The notes: a model not told the origin generated them from the letters alone. A stretch of 64,000 nt of DNA from Prevotella sp. (GCA_016285075.1 JAEEQB010000001.1:62001-126000); one strand, 5' to 3'; positions 17,399 through 25,937 are shown, numbered from the stretch's first letter. Translations and numbers: made by a program.

Positions 17399-17476
17399 CG
17401 AACAAATTATGTAATATGGAAACAAAAAGAACAAAAATAACGCCAATTTGTAGATATTAACGGTCGATTTGTCGGT

Positions 17477-19636
17477 TTACAATCTCCATTCGTCACGCCA
17501 ACGGATAACAGGCATTCCGTTTTCAAACTCAATGGGCAGCCAGATGTAGCGTGCATCGCGAGGATGGCGCGGACGCCAGATGTCTGCCATGAAGATGTAT
17601 TTCACGTCCTGTCCTTCTTCTTTTACTTCGAGGATATAGGTACTCTGACCGTTGAAGGTTTTTTCGGCATTGGGTCCTGTACATGGATTGGGGTGCTGCT
17701 TCCATGGTCCCCAGATGCTTGGAGCAGAGAACATGCGTGCCTCGTTGGGTGCCCAGCCGGTGCAACCAGAGGTGATCATCCAGTAAGTGCCGTTGTGCTT
17801 GAAGATGGCGGGAGCCTCGTTCTGGCCGCCAGGGGCCACTCGAGTGTAACGTCCCGTGTGGTGCAGGTAGTCACCTGTCAGCTCGGCTATGTGCAGGGTC
17901 ATGTTTTCTTCTGACGAGAAGATATGGTATGCCTTCCCGTCATCGTCTACATAGAGCGTCATGTCGCGTGCCATCTGGCCGCTGCCGAAGTCACGTTTCA
18001 GGAAAAGCCCTTCAGTGACGGCTTTCTGCCATGCCGGGGTCCAGGATGTCTTGTAGTTGTCGGCGTTCAATGTGTCGATGACAGCCAGCTCCTGTTTGCC
18101 GAATTCTACAGGCCATGTTCCTGCATTGGCCCTTTGTGAGTAAAGGAAACGGTAAGGCCCCTCGGGACGGTCGGCAACGGCTACACCATAGCGTGCAGCA
18201 TTGTAGCCCTGTCCTTTCAGCTCCAGGTGGAACCACATGCAGAACTTCTTGGTTACCTTGTTATATATAACTTTCGGACGTTCCAGAATACACCCTCGCT
18301 CAATGTCAGAACCTGTCGTGCCACGTCCCCGCATGGCATTTCTGTTGCCTTGGCCTGCAGCAGGTTCAGTCACACTCAGTGCCACGCCGCAGTTGTGCCA
18401 GCGGACAAGGTCTTTCGATGAGTAGCACATCACACCGAACAGTGCATCGCTGGTACGGTCGTCCTTGTGCTCGCCAAACCAGTAGTAGGTATCTCCGTAT
18501 TTCAGGATGCCTCCTCCATGGGCGTTGATATGTCGTCCGTCCTCATCGGGCCATAGCTCACCACTGCGTATGACCTTCGATTTCTTTTGCTGTTGTGACT
18601 CCCAGTAACTCTCGAGTCGCTTGGCCTCTGCCTTTGTGATATGGATGACGCTGCCATGCTTGGGTGATGTAAAGTTGTTGATTTTCATCTTTCCCTCACC
18701 AAACCTGCCGAGTGGTGTGAAGGTCTTGAAGTCTGTTGTCTCAACAAAACCGAAATTGTTGGGACGGATACTGAACACATCGTACATCAACACCCATTTC
18801 TTCTCACCAATACGTTTCCACATATTGGGCGCTTCACATGCACCGTTTTCCATGTCAATCTGTTCTGCATGGTAGTCATCGAAGTGGTTGATGCGGTCTG
18901 AGACCATGTATTTGATGCCGCCGGGATTCTCCTGATACACATAGGTCATGAAGTAGCGTCCATCAGGCATCGGACAGATGTCTGCATCGAGCACTTGAAT
19001 GGTTGTGTCGGGACATTGGAAAAGCAGCTTGGGTTCTGTTTCCAACGTTGTGAAAGCTTCATCGGCATAACTGTAGTAGACCCTAGTCTTGCCCCCTGGA
19101 TGCTGTCTGATGGTGAAGTAGACCATTGGCTTGCCCGCCTCTGGGTCCCAGATGGTTTGTGGGGCCCAGGCACAAGACACCTCTCCAAAGTGCTCTGGAA
19201 ACAATTTGTCGATGCGTGCCACATGATGGGTCCAGTGGATGAGATCGTCGCTCGCCATGAGCACCAGTCCGCGGTTGTTGCCCCATCCGAATGCTTCCGG
19301 ACGCTCCCATTGTGTTGTCCTGATGCCCTTCTGACGCCCGAATACGTGCAGGTCGGTCATGGCGATATAGAACTTTCCGCTGGGCGCACGATAGATGTGG
19401 GGGTCGCGTATACCGTGCTGCTCGGCAATGCTGTCGCCCGAGATGATAGGTTCGCCGTTGTTAACAGGTGTGAACGTGTATCCGTCGTAGCTGACAGCCA
19501 TGTACAGCCCGTGTGTGGGGTCACTGAAGAAAGTGAACAGATAGGCTCCCATGTCCTTTTCCTTGACTTGCCGGGCAATGGCCAGCGTTGCTGCTGATAG
19601 TATCAGGATAACAAATAATAGATTTCGTTTCATCAT
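17477..19636 (-). CDS. Secreted two-domain GH43-family glycosidase
   Basis: The protein has about 719 residues from the ATG at 19636, with a signal peptide (MMKRNLLFVILILSAATLAIA). It carries two five-bladed beta-propeller domains of the GH43 clan. In the first (about 28-350) the likely catalytic set is Asp in GIRDPHIYR, Asp in LDADICPMPDG and Glu in GACEAPNMW. In the second (about 370-715) corresponding signatures are HINAHGGGILKYGDTYYWFGEH, MARDMTLYVDDDGKAYHIF and NEAPAIFKHNGTYWM. The first-blade Asp appears replaced in the second domain (INAHGG), as in GH43 subgroups acting on galactan-like chains. The substrate cannot be read from sequence; arabinose, xylose or galactose side chains are plausible. 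It is divergent from two secreted esterase-like genes. Confidence 0.88.
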   Translation of the reverse strand: MMKRNLLFVILILSAATLAIARQVKEKDMGAYLFTFFSDPTHGLYMAVSYDGYTFTPVNNGEPIISGDSIAEQHGIRDPHIYRAPSGKFYIAMTDLHVFGRQKGIRTTQWERPEAFGWGNNRGLVLMASDDLIHWTHHVARIDKLFPEHFGEVSCAWAPQTIWDPEAGKPMVYFTIRQHPGGKTRVYYSYADEAFTTLETEPKLLFQCPDTTIQVLDADICPMPDGRYFMTYVYQENPGGIKYMVSDRINHFDDYHAEQIDMENGACEAPNMWKRIGEKKWVLMYDVFSIRPNNFGFVETTDFKTFTPLGRFGEGKMKINNFTSPKHGSVIHITKAEAKRLESYWESQQQKKSKVIRSGELWPDEDGRHINAHGGGILKYGDTYYWFGEHKDDRTSDALFGVMCYSSKDLVRWHNCGVALSVTEPAAGQGNRNAMRGRGTTGSDIERGCILERPKVIYNKVTKKFCMWFHLELKGQGYNAARYGVAVADRPEGPYRFLYSQRANAGTWPVEFGKQELAVIDTLNADNYKTSWTPAWQKAVTEGLFLKRDFGSGQMARDMTLYVDDDGKAYHIFSSEENMTLHIAELTGDYLHHTGRYTRVAPGGQNEAPAIFKHNGTYWMITSGCTGWAPNEARMFSAPSIWGPWKQHPNPCTGPNAEKTFNGQSTYILEVKEEGQDVKYIFMADIWRPRHPRDARYIWLPIEFENGMPVIRWRDEWRL

Positions 19637-19665
19637 TAAATCTGGTTTTATTTCCAAGTAGGCTA

Positions 19666-19696
19666 CAAAGTTACACATTTTCTTGAAATCAACAAA
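19666..19696 (-). promoter_or_regulatory. Promoter of the GH43 gene
   Basis: On the minus strand TTTG (19696-19693) and TAACTTTG (19673-19666) are 19 bases apart. The leader to the ATG at 19636 is about 25 bases, which supports the shorter start chosen for the gene. Between this and the next promoter (19697-19890) I see only a 15-bp palindrome, AGACGCT-A-AGCGTCT, at 19797-19811. Confidence 0.75.
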
Positions 19697-19890
19697 GGAA
19701 TTAAGTTTTTTTATTGGCAACAACATAGAAGTCGAAGCAAGTGATCTTCACCTTCATCTTGCATTGTTTCCCGCCCTTATTACAGCCTTGGTCATAAGAC
19801 GCTAAGCGTCTCCCCTTGGTATCCGTGGGTGCGTGCAACCTCGGAAAGACGGCGATTTCAAAACAAAATGACCATTAAACTCAAAGAAAA

Positions 19891-19922
19891 TTTGGTGGAT
19901 TGACCGAAAAGTAGTACCTTTG
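19891..19922 (+). promoter_or_regulatory. Promoter of the acetyl esterase gene pair
   Basis: TTTG (19891-19894) and TACCTTTG (19915-19922) are separated by 20 bases. Because the -7 box reaches 19922, translation cannot start at the upstream in-frame TTG at 19920. The ATG at 19938 or 19941 is the real start. Confidence 0.8.
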
Positions 19923-19937
19923 CAGAAACAAACTACA

Positions 19938-21236
19938 ATGATGAAGAAATACTTATTTTTACTCTGTTTTGCCTGTGTCGCATTATTTGCTCAGGCCGTG
20001 GAAAATTATCCCTATCGCAGTGATTACTTATGGCTTACAGTGCCCGATCATGCAGACTGGCTCTATAAGGTGGGTGAGAATGCGAAGGTCGAGGTCACTT
20101 TCTGCAAGTATGGTGTTCCCCAGGATGTTGAGGTTGCTTACGAGATTGGGCCTGATGAGATGCCCGCCGTCAGGAACGGCAGCGTGATGTTGAAGAAAGG
20201 CCGTGCCACCATCAACATGGGTACGATGAAGCAGCCAGGATTTCTTGACCTGAGACTGACGGCGACAATAGGTGACACAAAATACCAGCACCATGTGAAG
20301 GTGGGCTTTTCGCCTGAACTGCTGAGACCGTACACCAAGAATCCTTCCGATTTTGATGCATTCTGGCAGAAAAACTTGGAGGAAGCGAGAAAAACGCCCG
20401 TCTCAGTAAGCTGTGAAAAGGTTGCCAGATATACTACTGACGACTTCGAATGCTATCTGCTGAAGATCCGTACAGACCGCCGTCATTATGTATACGGTTA
20501 TCTTACACGGCCGAAGGCAGAAGGAAAATACCCCGTTGTGCTCTGTCCGCCAGGTGCCGGCATCAAGACCATCAAGGAGCCGATGCGGCAGACCTACTAT
20601 GCCAAGAACGGTTTTATCCGTCTGGAGATGGAGATACACGGACTGAATCCCGAGATGACCGATGAACAGTTCCAGGAAATCTCTGCGGCTTTCTCATCCG
20701 AAAACGGCTATGTGGAGAATGCCCTCGACGACCGTGACAACTACTATATGAAGCATGTCTATACAGGATGCGTACGTGCACTCGACTACCTGTGCTCCCT
20801 TCCTGACTGGGATGGCAGGAATGTGGCAGTACAAGGTGGAAGCCAAGGTGGTGCGCTCTCATTGATTACAGCTGCCCTCGATCCTAGAGTGACAGCTTGC
20901 GTGGCCAACCATCCTGCACTCAGCGATGTGGCTGGCTATCTGGATGGACGGGCTGGTGGATGGCCGCACATGAATCGCCTGAACAATATGCTTACCCCTC
21001 AGAAGGTGGAGACACTGCAGTATTACGATGTGGTGAATTTTGCCCGCCGCATCAAATGCCCGGTATACATGACCTGGGGATATAACGACGATGTGTGTCC
21101 TCCTTCTACCAGCTATATTGTGTGGAATCTTATCACAGCATCCAAGGAGTCACTCATTACGCCAATTAACGAGCACTGGACTTCAACAGATACCAATTAC
21201 GGGCAAATGCTCTGGATTAAAGGGAAGTTGAAGTGA
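19938..21236 (+). CDS. Secreted acetyl xylan esterase-like alpha/beta hydrolase (AXE1/CE7 type)
   Basis: A signal peptide (MMKKYLFLLCFACVALFAQA) and an N-terminal beta-sandwich (about 20-130) precede an alpha/beta hydrolase domain of the AXE1/cephalosporin C deacetylase family. The nucleophile Ser is in VQGGSQGGALS, the Asp in NDDVCPPSTSY, and the His in INEHWTSTD near the C-terminus. Such enzymes remove acetyl groups from xylan or xylo-oligosaccharides in the periplasm. It is followed after 34 bases by a second secreted hydrolase on the same strand and sits divergent from the GH43 gene. De-acetylation and side-chain removal probably act on the same glycan. Confidence 0.86.
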   Translation: MMKKYLFLLCFACVALFAQAVENYPYRSDYLWLTVPDHADWLYKVGENAKVEVTFCKYGVPQDVEVAYEIGPDEMPAVRNGSVMLKKGRATINMGTMKQPGFLDLRLTATIGDTKYQHHVKVGFSPELLRPYTKNPSDFDAFWQKNLEEARKTPVSVSCEKVARYTTDDFECYLLKIRTDRRHYVYGYLTRPKAEGKYPVVLCPPGAGIKTIKEPMRQTYYAKNGFIRLEMEIHGLNPEMTDEQFQEISAAFSSENGYVENALDDRDNYYMKHVYTGCVRALDYLCSLPDWDGRNVAVQGGSQGGALSLITAALDPRVTACVANHPALSDVAGYLDGRAGGWPHMNRLNNMLTPQKVETLQYYDVVNFARRIKCPVYMTWGYNDDVCPPSTSYIVWNLITASKESLITPINEHWTSTDTNYGQMLWIKGKLK

Positions 21237-21270
21237 CAAGTGTCAAAATAATCATCAGCTGTCATCGGGT

Positions 21271-22416
21271 ATGCGTCATTATGTCCTTCTGATTATTGGT
21301 CTATGTTACTCATTCTCGTTGTGTGCACAACAGCGAGAGAAGTACGAGTTCGTCCGCAATCTGCCGGCCTATGCCGACTCGCTGATTGCTGATCTTACCT
21401 ACCCACTGGCTTGGGGAAACAGCAGCATCAAGGACTTCGATGCCTGGAAGCAGGCTGCCCGCCAGAAGGTGTTCGATTGCATGCTTACTCCACCGCCTGC
21501 TCCTGCCGATGGCTATGAGGCCAAGATACTTTTCGAGGAACAGCGCAACGGATACAAGGCCAGAAAGATTGAAATCCGACTTTCACGCTACTATACAGTA
21601 CCTGCCTATGTGCTCATTCCTGACGGAAAAGGTCCGTTCCCGGCCGTGAATTGTCTGCACGACCATGGTGCCCACCTGTTCATTGGTAAGGAGAAAATGA
21701 TACGTCCTCTGGCCTGTGAGGATTCCACCGTTATCAGCGATGCCGAGGAATGGCTGAAGGGCTATGAAGGGCAGTTCTTCGGCGATTATCTGGCTCAGCA
21801 CGGCTATGTGGTGTTCTCTGCTGATGCGCCGATGTGGGGCGAGCGGGGACAGAAAGAAGGAGCAAGAAGAGACAGATATGACATGATTGCCGGCAACATG
21901 ATGATGTACGGCATCGACCTCAGCGCCTATATGACTTACGATGATATTGCTGGCACGGAGTATCTTGCCACGATGCCCGAGGTGGATGCCTCACGTATAG
22001 GCTGCACCGGATGGTCAATGGGGGCCTATCGTGCCTGGATGCTATCTGCACTCAGCGACCGAATAAAGGTTGGGGCAGCAGTCTGCTGGATGGTCACTAC
22101 CGACGAGCAGATGGGTTTTAAGTACAGCCGTACGGAAAACGGTGGCTTTGCCAATTGTTTCCCCGGATTGCGCCGTTGGCTCGATTATCCTCATATAGCA
22201 AGTATAGCCTGTCCGAAACCCATGCTCTTCATCAATGGAACACAAGATAAACTGTTTCCGGTGGCAGGAGTTGAAAAGGCATTCACAATCATGCATGAAA
22301 CATGGGAGAGCCAGGGTGCAGGAGACAGGATCAAGACAGAACTGTGGGATATGCCTCATAGCTGCGGCATACGTTCACAAGAGTGTGTGCTCCAGTTTTT
22401 CCAGAAATACTTATAG
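21271..22416 (+). CDS. Secreted alpha/beta hydrolase (Abhydrolase_7-like, probable glycan esterase)
   Basis: This 381-residue protein has a signal peptide (MRHYVLLIIGLCYSFSLCAQ) and an alpha/beta hydrolase fold. The nucleophile elbow is GCTGWSMGAYRAW, the acid is likely Asp in INGTQDKLFPV, and the His is in DMPHSCG. The large central LHDHGAHLFIGKEK oxyanion region fits the Abhydrolase_7/dienelactone hydrolase group commonly found in polysaccharide loci. The start ATG lies 34 bases after the upstream esterase with no promoter in between, so the two are likely cotranscribed. The exact substrate is unknown; an acetyl or aryl ester on plant polysaccharide is the best guess. Confidence 0.8.
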   Translation: MRHYVLLIIGLCYSFSLCAQQREKYEFVRNLPAYADSLIADLTYPLAWGNSSIKDFDAWKQAARQKVFDCMLTPPPAPADGYEAKILFEEQRNGYKARKIEIRLSRYYTVPAYVLIPDGKGPFPAVNCLHDHGAHLFIGKEKMIRPLACEDSTVISDAEEWLKGYEGQFFGDYLAQHGYVVFSADAPMWGERGQKEGARRDRYDMIAGNMMMYGIDLSAYMTYDDIAGTEYLATMPEVDASRIGCTGWSMGAYRAWMLSALSDRIKVGAAVCWMVTTDEQMGFKYSRTENGGFANCFPGLRRWLDYPHIASIACPKPMLFINGTQDKLFPVAGVEKAFTIMHETWESQGAGDRIKTELWDMPHSCGIRSQECVLQFFQKYL

Positions 22417-22509
22417 GAATAAGCGTTACAAAGTTTCACATTACAAAGCGTTCCTGACAGCGCGTTGGCCTCCGGTCTTAGGTACTCCCGCTTGACTGAC
22501 GTCAACCTT

Positions 22510-22556
22510 AAACGCGACTCTGCCATTCAAGCCCGCTTGATGGCAGAGTCGCGTTT
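22510..22556. terminator. Strong hairpin downstream of the esterase pair
   Basis: A 17-base perfect inverted repeat (22510-22526 with 22540-22556, core CGCGACTCTGCCA) encloses a second stem TCAAG-CCCG-CTTGA, giving a near-continuous hairpin of over 20 pairs. A weaker hairpin AGCCCG/CGGGCT follows at about 22568-22586. There is no T-run, but this is the likely transcription end for the esterase genes. Just before it, at 22473-22491, is a 19-mer (CGGTCTTAGGTACTCCCGC) that recurs at 25718-25736. Confidence 0.55.
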
Positions 22557-22658
22557 GGGGTTCAATAGCCCGCTTCATCCGGGCTTCAGAGGTGAGAGGA
22601 TGGGGCTTCGTTGGTGCAAGGACCAATGAAAGCGGGAGAAAGGTGGTGGGTAAAACGC

Positions 22659-22735
22659 TTTTGCGTATACGCAAAACACCTTACGCCTTAACGCAAAACA
22701 CCTTGCGCCTTATCGCGAAATTTCCTCGCCTTAAC
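22659..22735. repeat. Perfect 18-bp palindrome and 22-bp tandem repeat
   Basis: An 18-bp perfect palindrome (TTTTGCGTA-TACGCAAAA, 22659-22676) leads into tandem units starting at 22670, 22692, 22714 (21 bp) and a partial at 22735. The unit consensus is CGCAAAACACCTTRCGCCTT. This lies in the 406-base gap between convergent genes, and no gene is seen in it. Confidence 0.8.
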
Positions 22736-22822
22736 GCAAAAATAAACGACTTTTTTCCGTGTTCATGTGTAATCTTTCCCATCTGTGCTAATGACGTTTT
22801 GCGGGCAAGCCCTCACCTCCGC

Positions 22823-23689
22823 CTATCTGTTGGTCATCCGTTTCTGCCCGCCCTGGATATATACACCCTGATTGGGGTAACTGATTCTCTGACCAGAGAG
22901 GTCATACATCTCAGCATCTCTCGTCTGTCGGGCTGCCTCAATCTGTCTTACAGCAGCAGGACTGGAGGTGAGCCGCTTGAACTCATCACGCGCTTTCTTC
23001 ATCTGCTCTAGGAAACGCTCGCTGGTATGCAGCTTGGCATAGGCCACTCCCGCTGCCATCCGGGCTGCATCTGTATCACTCTGCCAGTGAGCCCCCACCA
23101 CCAGGCGGTTCTCCCCATAGCGGTATCCACGGGCAAGTATCTCGTTAGCGCGGGCAGGATTGATCTCCATCATAAGAAGAGCCGAACTCCAGCCTAACAG
23201 GGTGTGACCAGAGGGGAACGATTTGTGGGGATTGAGCTCTTCTTCAAGTTCAGGTGCCAATGTGTGCTCATTGAAGCGGACAAATGGTCGTGTGCGACCA
23301 TAGTGTGTTTTGGGATTCTTACAGATGCTGTCACAGGTGGCGGTACCTTCAAGCAACACCTTATAAATCTCAGGCGTCTCCTCCTGGCTGATCTTCATGC
23401 CGAAGGCCTCTTCAAACTCCTCCAGGATAGTGGGCAGACCATAGACTGCATCGCGTCTGGCCTGGGCAGCCCGTTCAGGGTCCATACGCATCTCCTTACC
23501 CCAGAAATAGCGGCTTACGTCATTGGCGAAAGCCACCGAAGTGCTATCAGGAGGACCTGGCATGAACAGTCTCATGTCGGGCATTTCATCTGCGGTGAAA
23601 TAGGCATCAACGGCCGTCTCCTCCTGTGCATTCACACTCGCTGCAGCCAACATGGCGACCACAGCCACTACAAATAGTCTCTTTTCCAT
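22823..23689 (-). CDS. Secreted class A (PAP2-type) acid phosphatase with C-terminal sorting-like tail
   Basis: A signal peptide (MEKRLFVVAVVAMLAAASVNAQ) is followed by the PAP2/class A nonspecific acid phosphatase core. Its three-part active site is visible: KNPKTHYGRTRPFV, HKSFPSGHTLLGW and ENRLVVGAHWQSD. The phosphohistidine should be the His of GAHWQSD, with the general acid in PSGH. The last about 30 residues (AEMYDLSGQRISYPNQGVYI ending GGQKRMTNR) match the short C-terminal beta-strand tail common on Prevotella exported proteins, which may be a type IX secretion or surface-sorting signal. It likely releases phosphate from organic phosphoesters outside the cytoplasm. It is transcribed alone from the promoter at 23718-23749. 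Confidence 0.88.
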   Translation of the reverse strand: MEKRLFVVAVVAMLAAASVNAQEETAVDAYFTADEMPDMRLFMPGPPDSTSVAFANDVSRYFWGKEMRMDPERAAQARRDAVYGLPTILEEFEEAFGMKISQEETPEIYKVLLEGTATCDSICKNPKTHYGRTRPFVRFNEHTLAPELEEELNPHKSFPSGHTLLGWSSALLMMEINPARANEILARGYRYGENRLVVGAHWQSDTDAARMAAGVAYAKLHTSERFLEQMKKARDEFKRLTSSPAAVRQIEAARQTRDAEMYDLSGQRISYPNQGVYIQGGQKRMTNR

Positions 23690-23717
23690 TGTCTTTCTAT
23701 TTGGTTATTATTGCTGG

Positions 23718-23749
23718 CAAAGATACAACAAATAATCGAGAACGCCAAA
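23718..23749 (-). promoter_or_regulatory. Promoter of the acid phosphatase gene
   Basis: On the minus strand TTTG (23749-23746) and TATCTTTG (23725-23718) are 20 bases apart; the start codon follows 28 bases later. Confidence 0.78.
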
Positions 23750-23805
23750 CTATTTGCAGGGAAAAGCGTTGAAATTTGCCTGATAATTAGAAATTAGGAT
23801 ACAGA

Positions 23806-23852
23806 GGTGCCAGTCCCCTTTGCAACATAGAGGGGACTTTCCCCCTGTGATT
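23806..23852. repeat. REP-like element upstream of the truncated ABC exporter
   Basis: AGTCCCCT (23812-23819) and AGGGGACT (23831-23838) form an 8-bp stem with an 11-base loop, followed by CCCCCTGTGATTCTC. This resembles the CCCCTTGATTCTG block of the elements at 24725-24787 and 60981-61038, so I group it with them as a probable REP family. The ABC exporter frame begins 23 bases after it. Confidence 0.5.
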
Positions 23853-23874
23853 CTCATTTCATTTATATTGACAT

Positions 23875-25377
23875 GTGATTAGGAGAACCTATGATCTTCC
23901 TCTCGTGTTTATCTATTTGTCGTTAAACAGCGCGATATGTCAGGAAAAAGTTGTAACGTTGGTGCTGACCGTCGTGGGCGGTGTGGTGTTGAGACAAGTA
24001 GGCTACTGGCTGAAGACCTCAGCAAATGTCCGACAGTCGAACGCCCTGCGCCTGCGTATCTTCAGCAGGTTGTTTCACAGGCAGTTGTTCTCGGGCGACG
24101 AACTGCACTCAGGCGACGTGTCCTCGCGACTGGCCAAGGACATTGAGCAGGTGACAACAGTTACGACAGACACCCTGCCCGAGATGTTGATTACTGGCAT
24201 CAAACTCTGCGGTGCTTTCCTGCTGATGCGCTGGTTCGACGAACGGTTGGCATGGGCATTGTTGTTGCTAACGCCGTTGGCCATCGTTTTCGGCAAACTG
24301 ATTGCCCGTCGGTTGCGCCACATGACGCTCGACATCCGGCAAGACGAAAGTCGCATCCAGATGCAGGTGCAGGAAGGCATGGAGCATAATGCCGTGCTGC
24401 GTTCCTTAGGCTCGGAGCAATGGATTACCGATAGGCTCGACTCGATGCAGCAAAGGCTTCGAGGGAATGTGATGCGGCGCATGCGCTTTACTGTTATCAC
24501 ACGGCTCATCATGGGTTGTGCCTTCGGACTCGGTTATCTGCTGGCCTTCGTCTGGGGAGGCATCGGACTGCGTAACGGCACCATTACTTTCGGCGTAATG
24601 ACCTCATTTCTGCAACTTGTAAGCATGATACAGGGACCCATTCTGCAATTATTAAATATGGTGCCAGAGGTGATACATGCAACAGCGAGTATTGACAGGC
24701 TCGAGGAATTATCACAAGGTGACGCAGAATCAGAGGTCCATGATGGCTTGAAACGAGCGAATCACACGACCTGTCCCCTTGATTCTGCCATCCGCTTTGA
24801 GGATGTCTCTTTCCGCTATGCCAAGGGCGACCGGGAGATTCTTTCGCACTTCACGCATGAGTTCAAGGCAGGATCGAAAACCGCTATCATGGGTGAGACG
24901 GGTATTGGTAAGACCACGCTATTCCGCTTGATTCTCGGTTTTATCGAACCGACAGAAGGCAAGGTGGAAGTTGTCGGTGAACTGTGTTTCGTGCCACAGG
25001 GCAATACTCTGATGAGCGGCACCATCCGCTATAACCTGCAACTGGCTAAACCCGATGCCACCGAAGACGAAATGCGTGAGGTACTACATACCGCCTGTGC
25101 TGATTTTGTCTTTGACCTATCCGACGGTATCAACACTGAACTTGGAGAGCGAGGCAGCGGACTCAGCGAGGGTCAGGCCCAGCGCATCGCCATCGCCCGT
25201 GGACTGCTCCACGGTGGCGACATCCTCCTGCTTGACGAAATCAGCAGTTCCCTCGACGAACCCACTGAACGCGAACTATATCATCGGCTTTTTACGACAT
25301 ACCCACAAAAGACCATGCTTTTCATCACCCATCGAAAGACTGTCAGTGAGTTGTGTGACGAAGTAGTTAGCCTATAA
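23875..25377 (+). CDS. ABC exporter half-transporter (membrane and ATPase domains), 5' end apparently truncated
   Basis: The membrane domain retains about five helices (KVVTLVLTVVGGVVLRQVGYW; MLITGIKLCGAFLLM; LAWALLLLTPLAIVFGKLI; LIMGCAFGLGYLLAFVWGGIGL). The ATPase domain (about 300-500) has Walker A GETGIGKTT, Q-loop VPQGNT, signature GLSEGQAQRIAIARGL, Walker B ILLLDEISSSLDE and H-loop ITHRKT. At 500 residues it is 50-80 shorter than normal exporters, and the first helix is missing. The only start is a GTG just after a REP-like hairpin, with no promoter visible. A second REP-like pair lies in frame inside the linker (24725-24787). I infer a 5'-truncated, probably non-functional gene; the substrate is unknown. 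Confidence 0.7.
   Translation: MIRRTYDLPLVFIYLSLNSAICQEKVVTLVLTVVGGVVLRQVGYWLKTSANVRQSNALRLRIFSRLFHRQLFSGDELHSGDVSSRLAKDIEQVTTVTTDTLPEMLITGIKLCGAFLLMRWFDERLAWALLLLTPLAIVFGKLIARRLRHMTLDIRQDESRIQMQVQEGMEHNAVLRSLGSEQWITDRLDSMQQRLRGNVMRRMRFTVITRLIMGCAFGLGYLLAFVWGGIGLRNGTITFGVMTSFLQLVSMIQGPILQLLNMVPEVIHATASIDRLEELSQGDAESEVHDGLKRANHTTCPLDSAIRFEDVSFRYAKGDREILSHFTHEFKAGSKTAIMGETGIGKTTLFRLILGFIEPTEGKVEVVGELCFVPQGNTLMSGTIRYNLQLAKPDATEDEMREVLHTACADFVFDLSDGINTELGERGSGLSEGQAQRIAIARGLLHGGDILLLDEISSSLDEPTERELYHRLFTTYPQKTMLFITHRKTVSELCDEVVSL
24725..24787. repeat. REP-like inverted pair inside the ABC exporter reading frame
   Basis: CAGAATCAGAGGTC (24725-24738) and GACCTGTCCCCTTGATTCTG (24768-24787) are related inverted copies sharing CAGAATCA and AGGTC. 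The last 19 bases match 61020-61038, beside the transposase gene, exactly. In the protein it falls in the linker between membrane and ATPase domains, reading through as TTCPLDSA without breaking the frame. Confidence 0.65.
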
Positions 25378-25462
25378 ATCACTTGTTGAACTATTCTGAG
25401 CATGAACGAGCTCGGGCTAAAGCCCAAGGTTGTGAAAGTGTACCACCCTGTCACCTTTGGGT

Positions 25463-25564
25463 CGTTCCGATAGTTCGAACAACCTGTCCCGATAGTCTTA
25501 ACGAGTTGTCCAGATAATCCCTTTACCCCCCAAGGGATTATCTGGACAACTCGTTAAGACTATC
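25463..25564. repeat. 22-bp-period repeat containing a perfect 33-bp inverted repeat
   Basis: Bases 25491-25523 and 25532-25564 are exact reverse complements (33 of 33) around an 8-base loop TACCCCCC. The left arm also has 22-bp periodicity: CCGATAGT recurs at 25467 and 25489, and TGTCC-GATA-TC-like units begin at 25485 and 25507. A related GAGACTATCTGAAC follows at about 25618. The surrounding gap 25378-25703 has no gene. The RNA would fold into an exceptionally stable hairpin. Confidence 0.9.
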
Positions 25565-25703
25565 TCAATGAAGCGTAGATGCCAGAAAGCAATTGCCGAA
25601 GCTTTTGGTTTGTTGAGACTATCTGAACTGGTGCTGTGGCGTATTGATGGAAGATGCTCTATAGAAAATAGTGTTGCTTTCTCTTCGCAAAATCGCTTAT
25701 TCG

Positions 25704-25937
25704 TACCTTTGACCCCTCGGTCTTAGGTACTCCCGCATGAAAATACCCAAATAAATTTGGTATTTTGCTCGCTTATTCGTACCTCTGAGCTACGCTCGAA
25801 GATACTCCCGCTTGAAAATACTCAAATAAATTTGGTATTTTGCTCGCTTATTCGTACCTTTGAGCTACGCTCGAAGGTTCTCCCGCTTGAAAATACTCAA
25901 ATAAATTTGGTATTTTGCTCGCTTATTCGTACCTTTG
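25704..25937 (+). promoter_or_regulatory. Tandem array of promoters with 75-bp period
   Basis: -7 boxes lie at 25704-25711 (TACCTTTG), 25780-25787 (TACCTCTG), 25855-25862 (TACCTTTG) and 25930-25937 (TACCTTTG), spaced 76, 75 and 75 bases. The last three each have TTTG exactly 20 bases upstream (25756, 25831, 25906) inside the repeated ATAAATTTGGTATTTTGCTC. The third and fourth units are near identical; the second carries a T-to-C change in its -7 box. The first has no clear -33 box. The array feeds the DMP19 gene and perhaps smpB-metH downstream. Confidence 0.85.

Noticed and set aside
22592..23011. 139-residue plus-strand frame
   Set aside because: It runs across the 22-bp repeat and antisense to the acid phosphatase gene; composition is repeat-driven.
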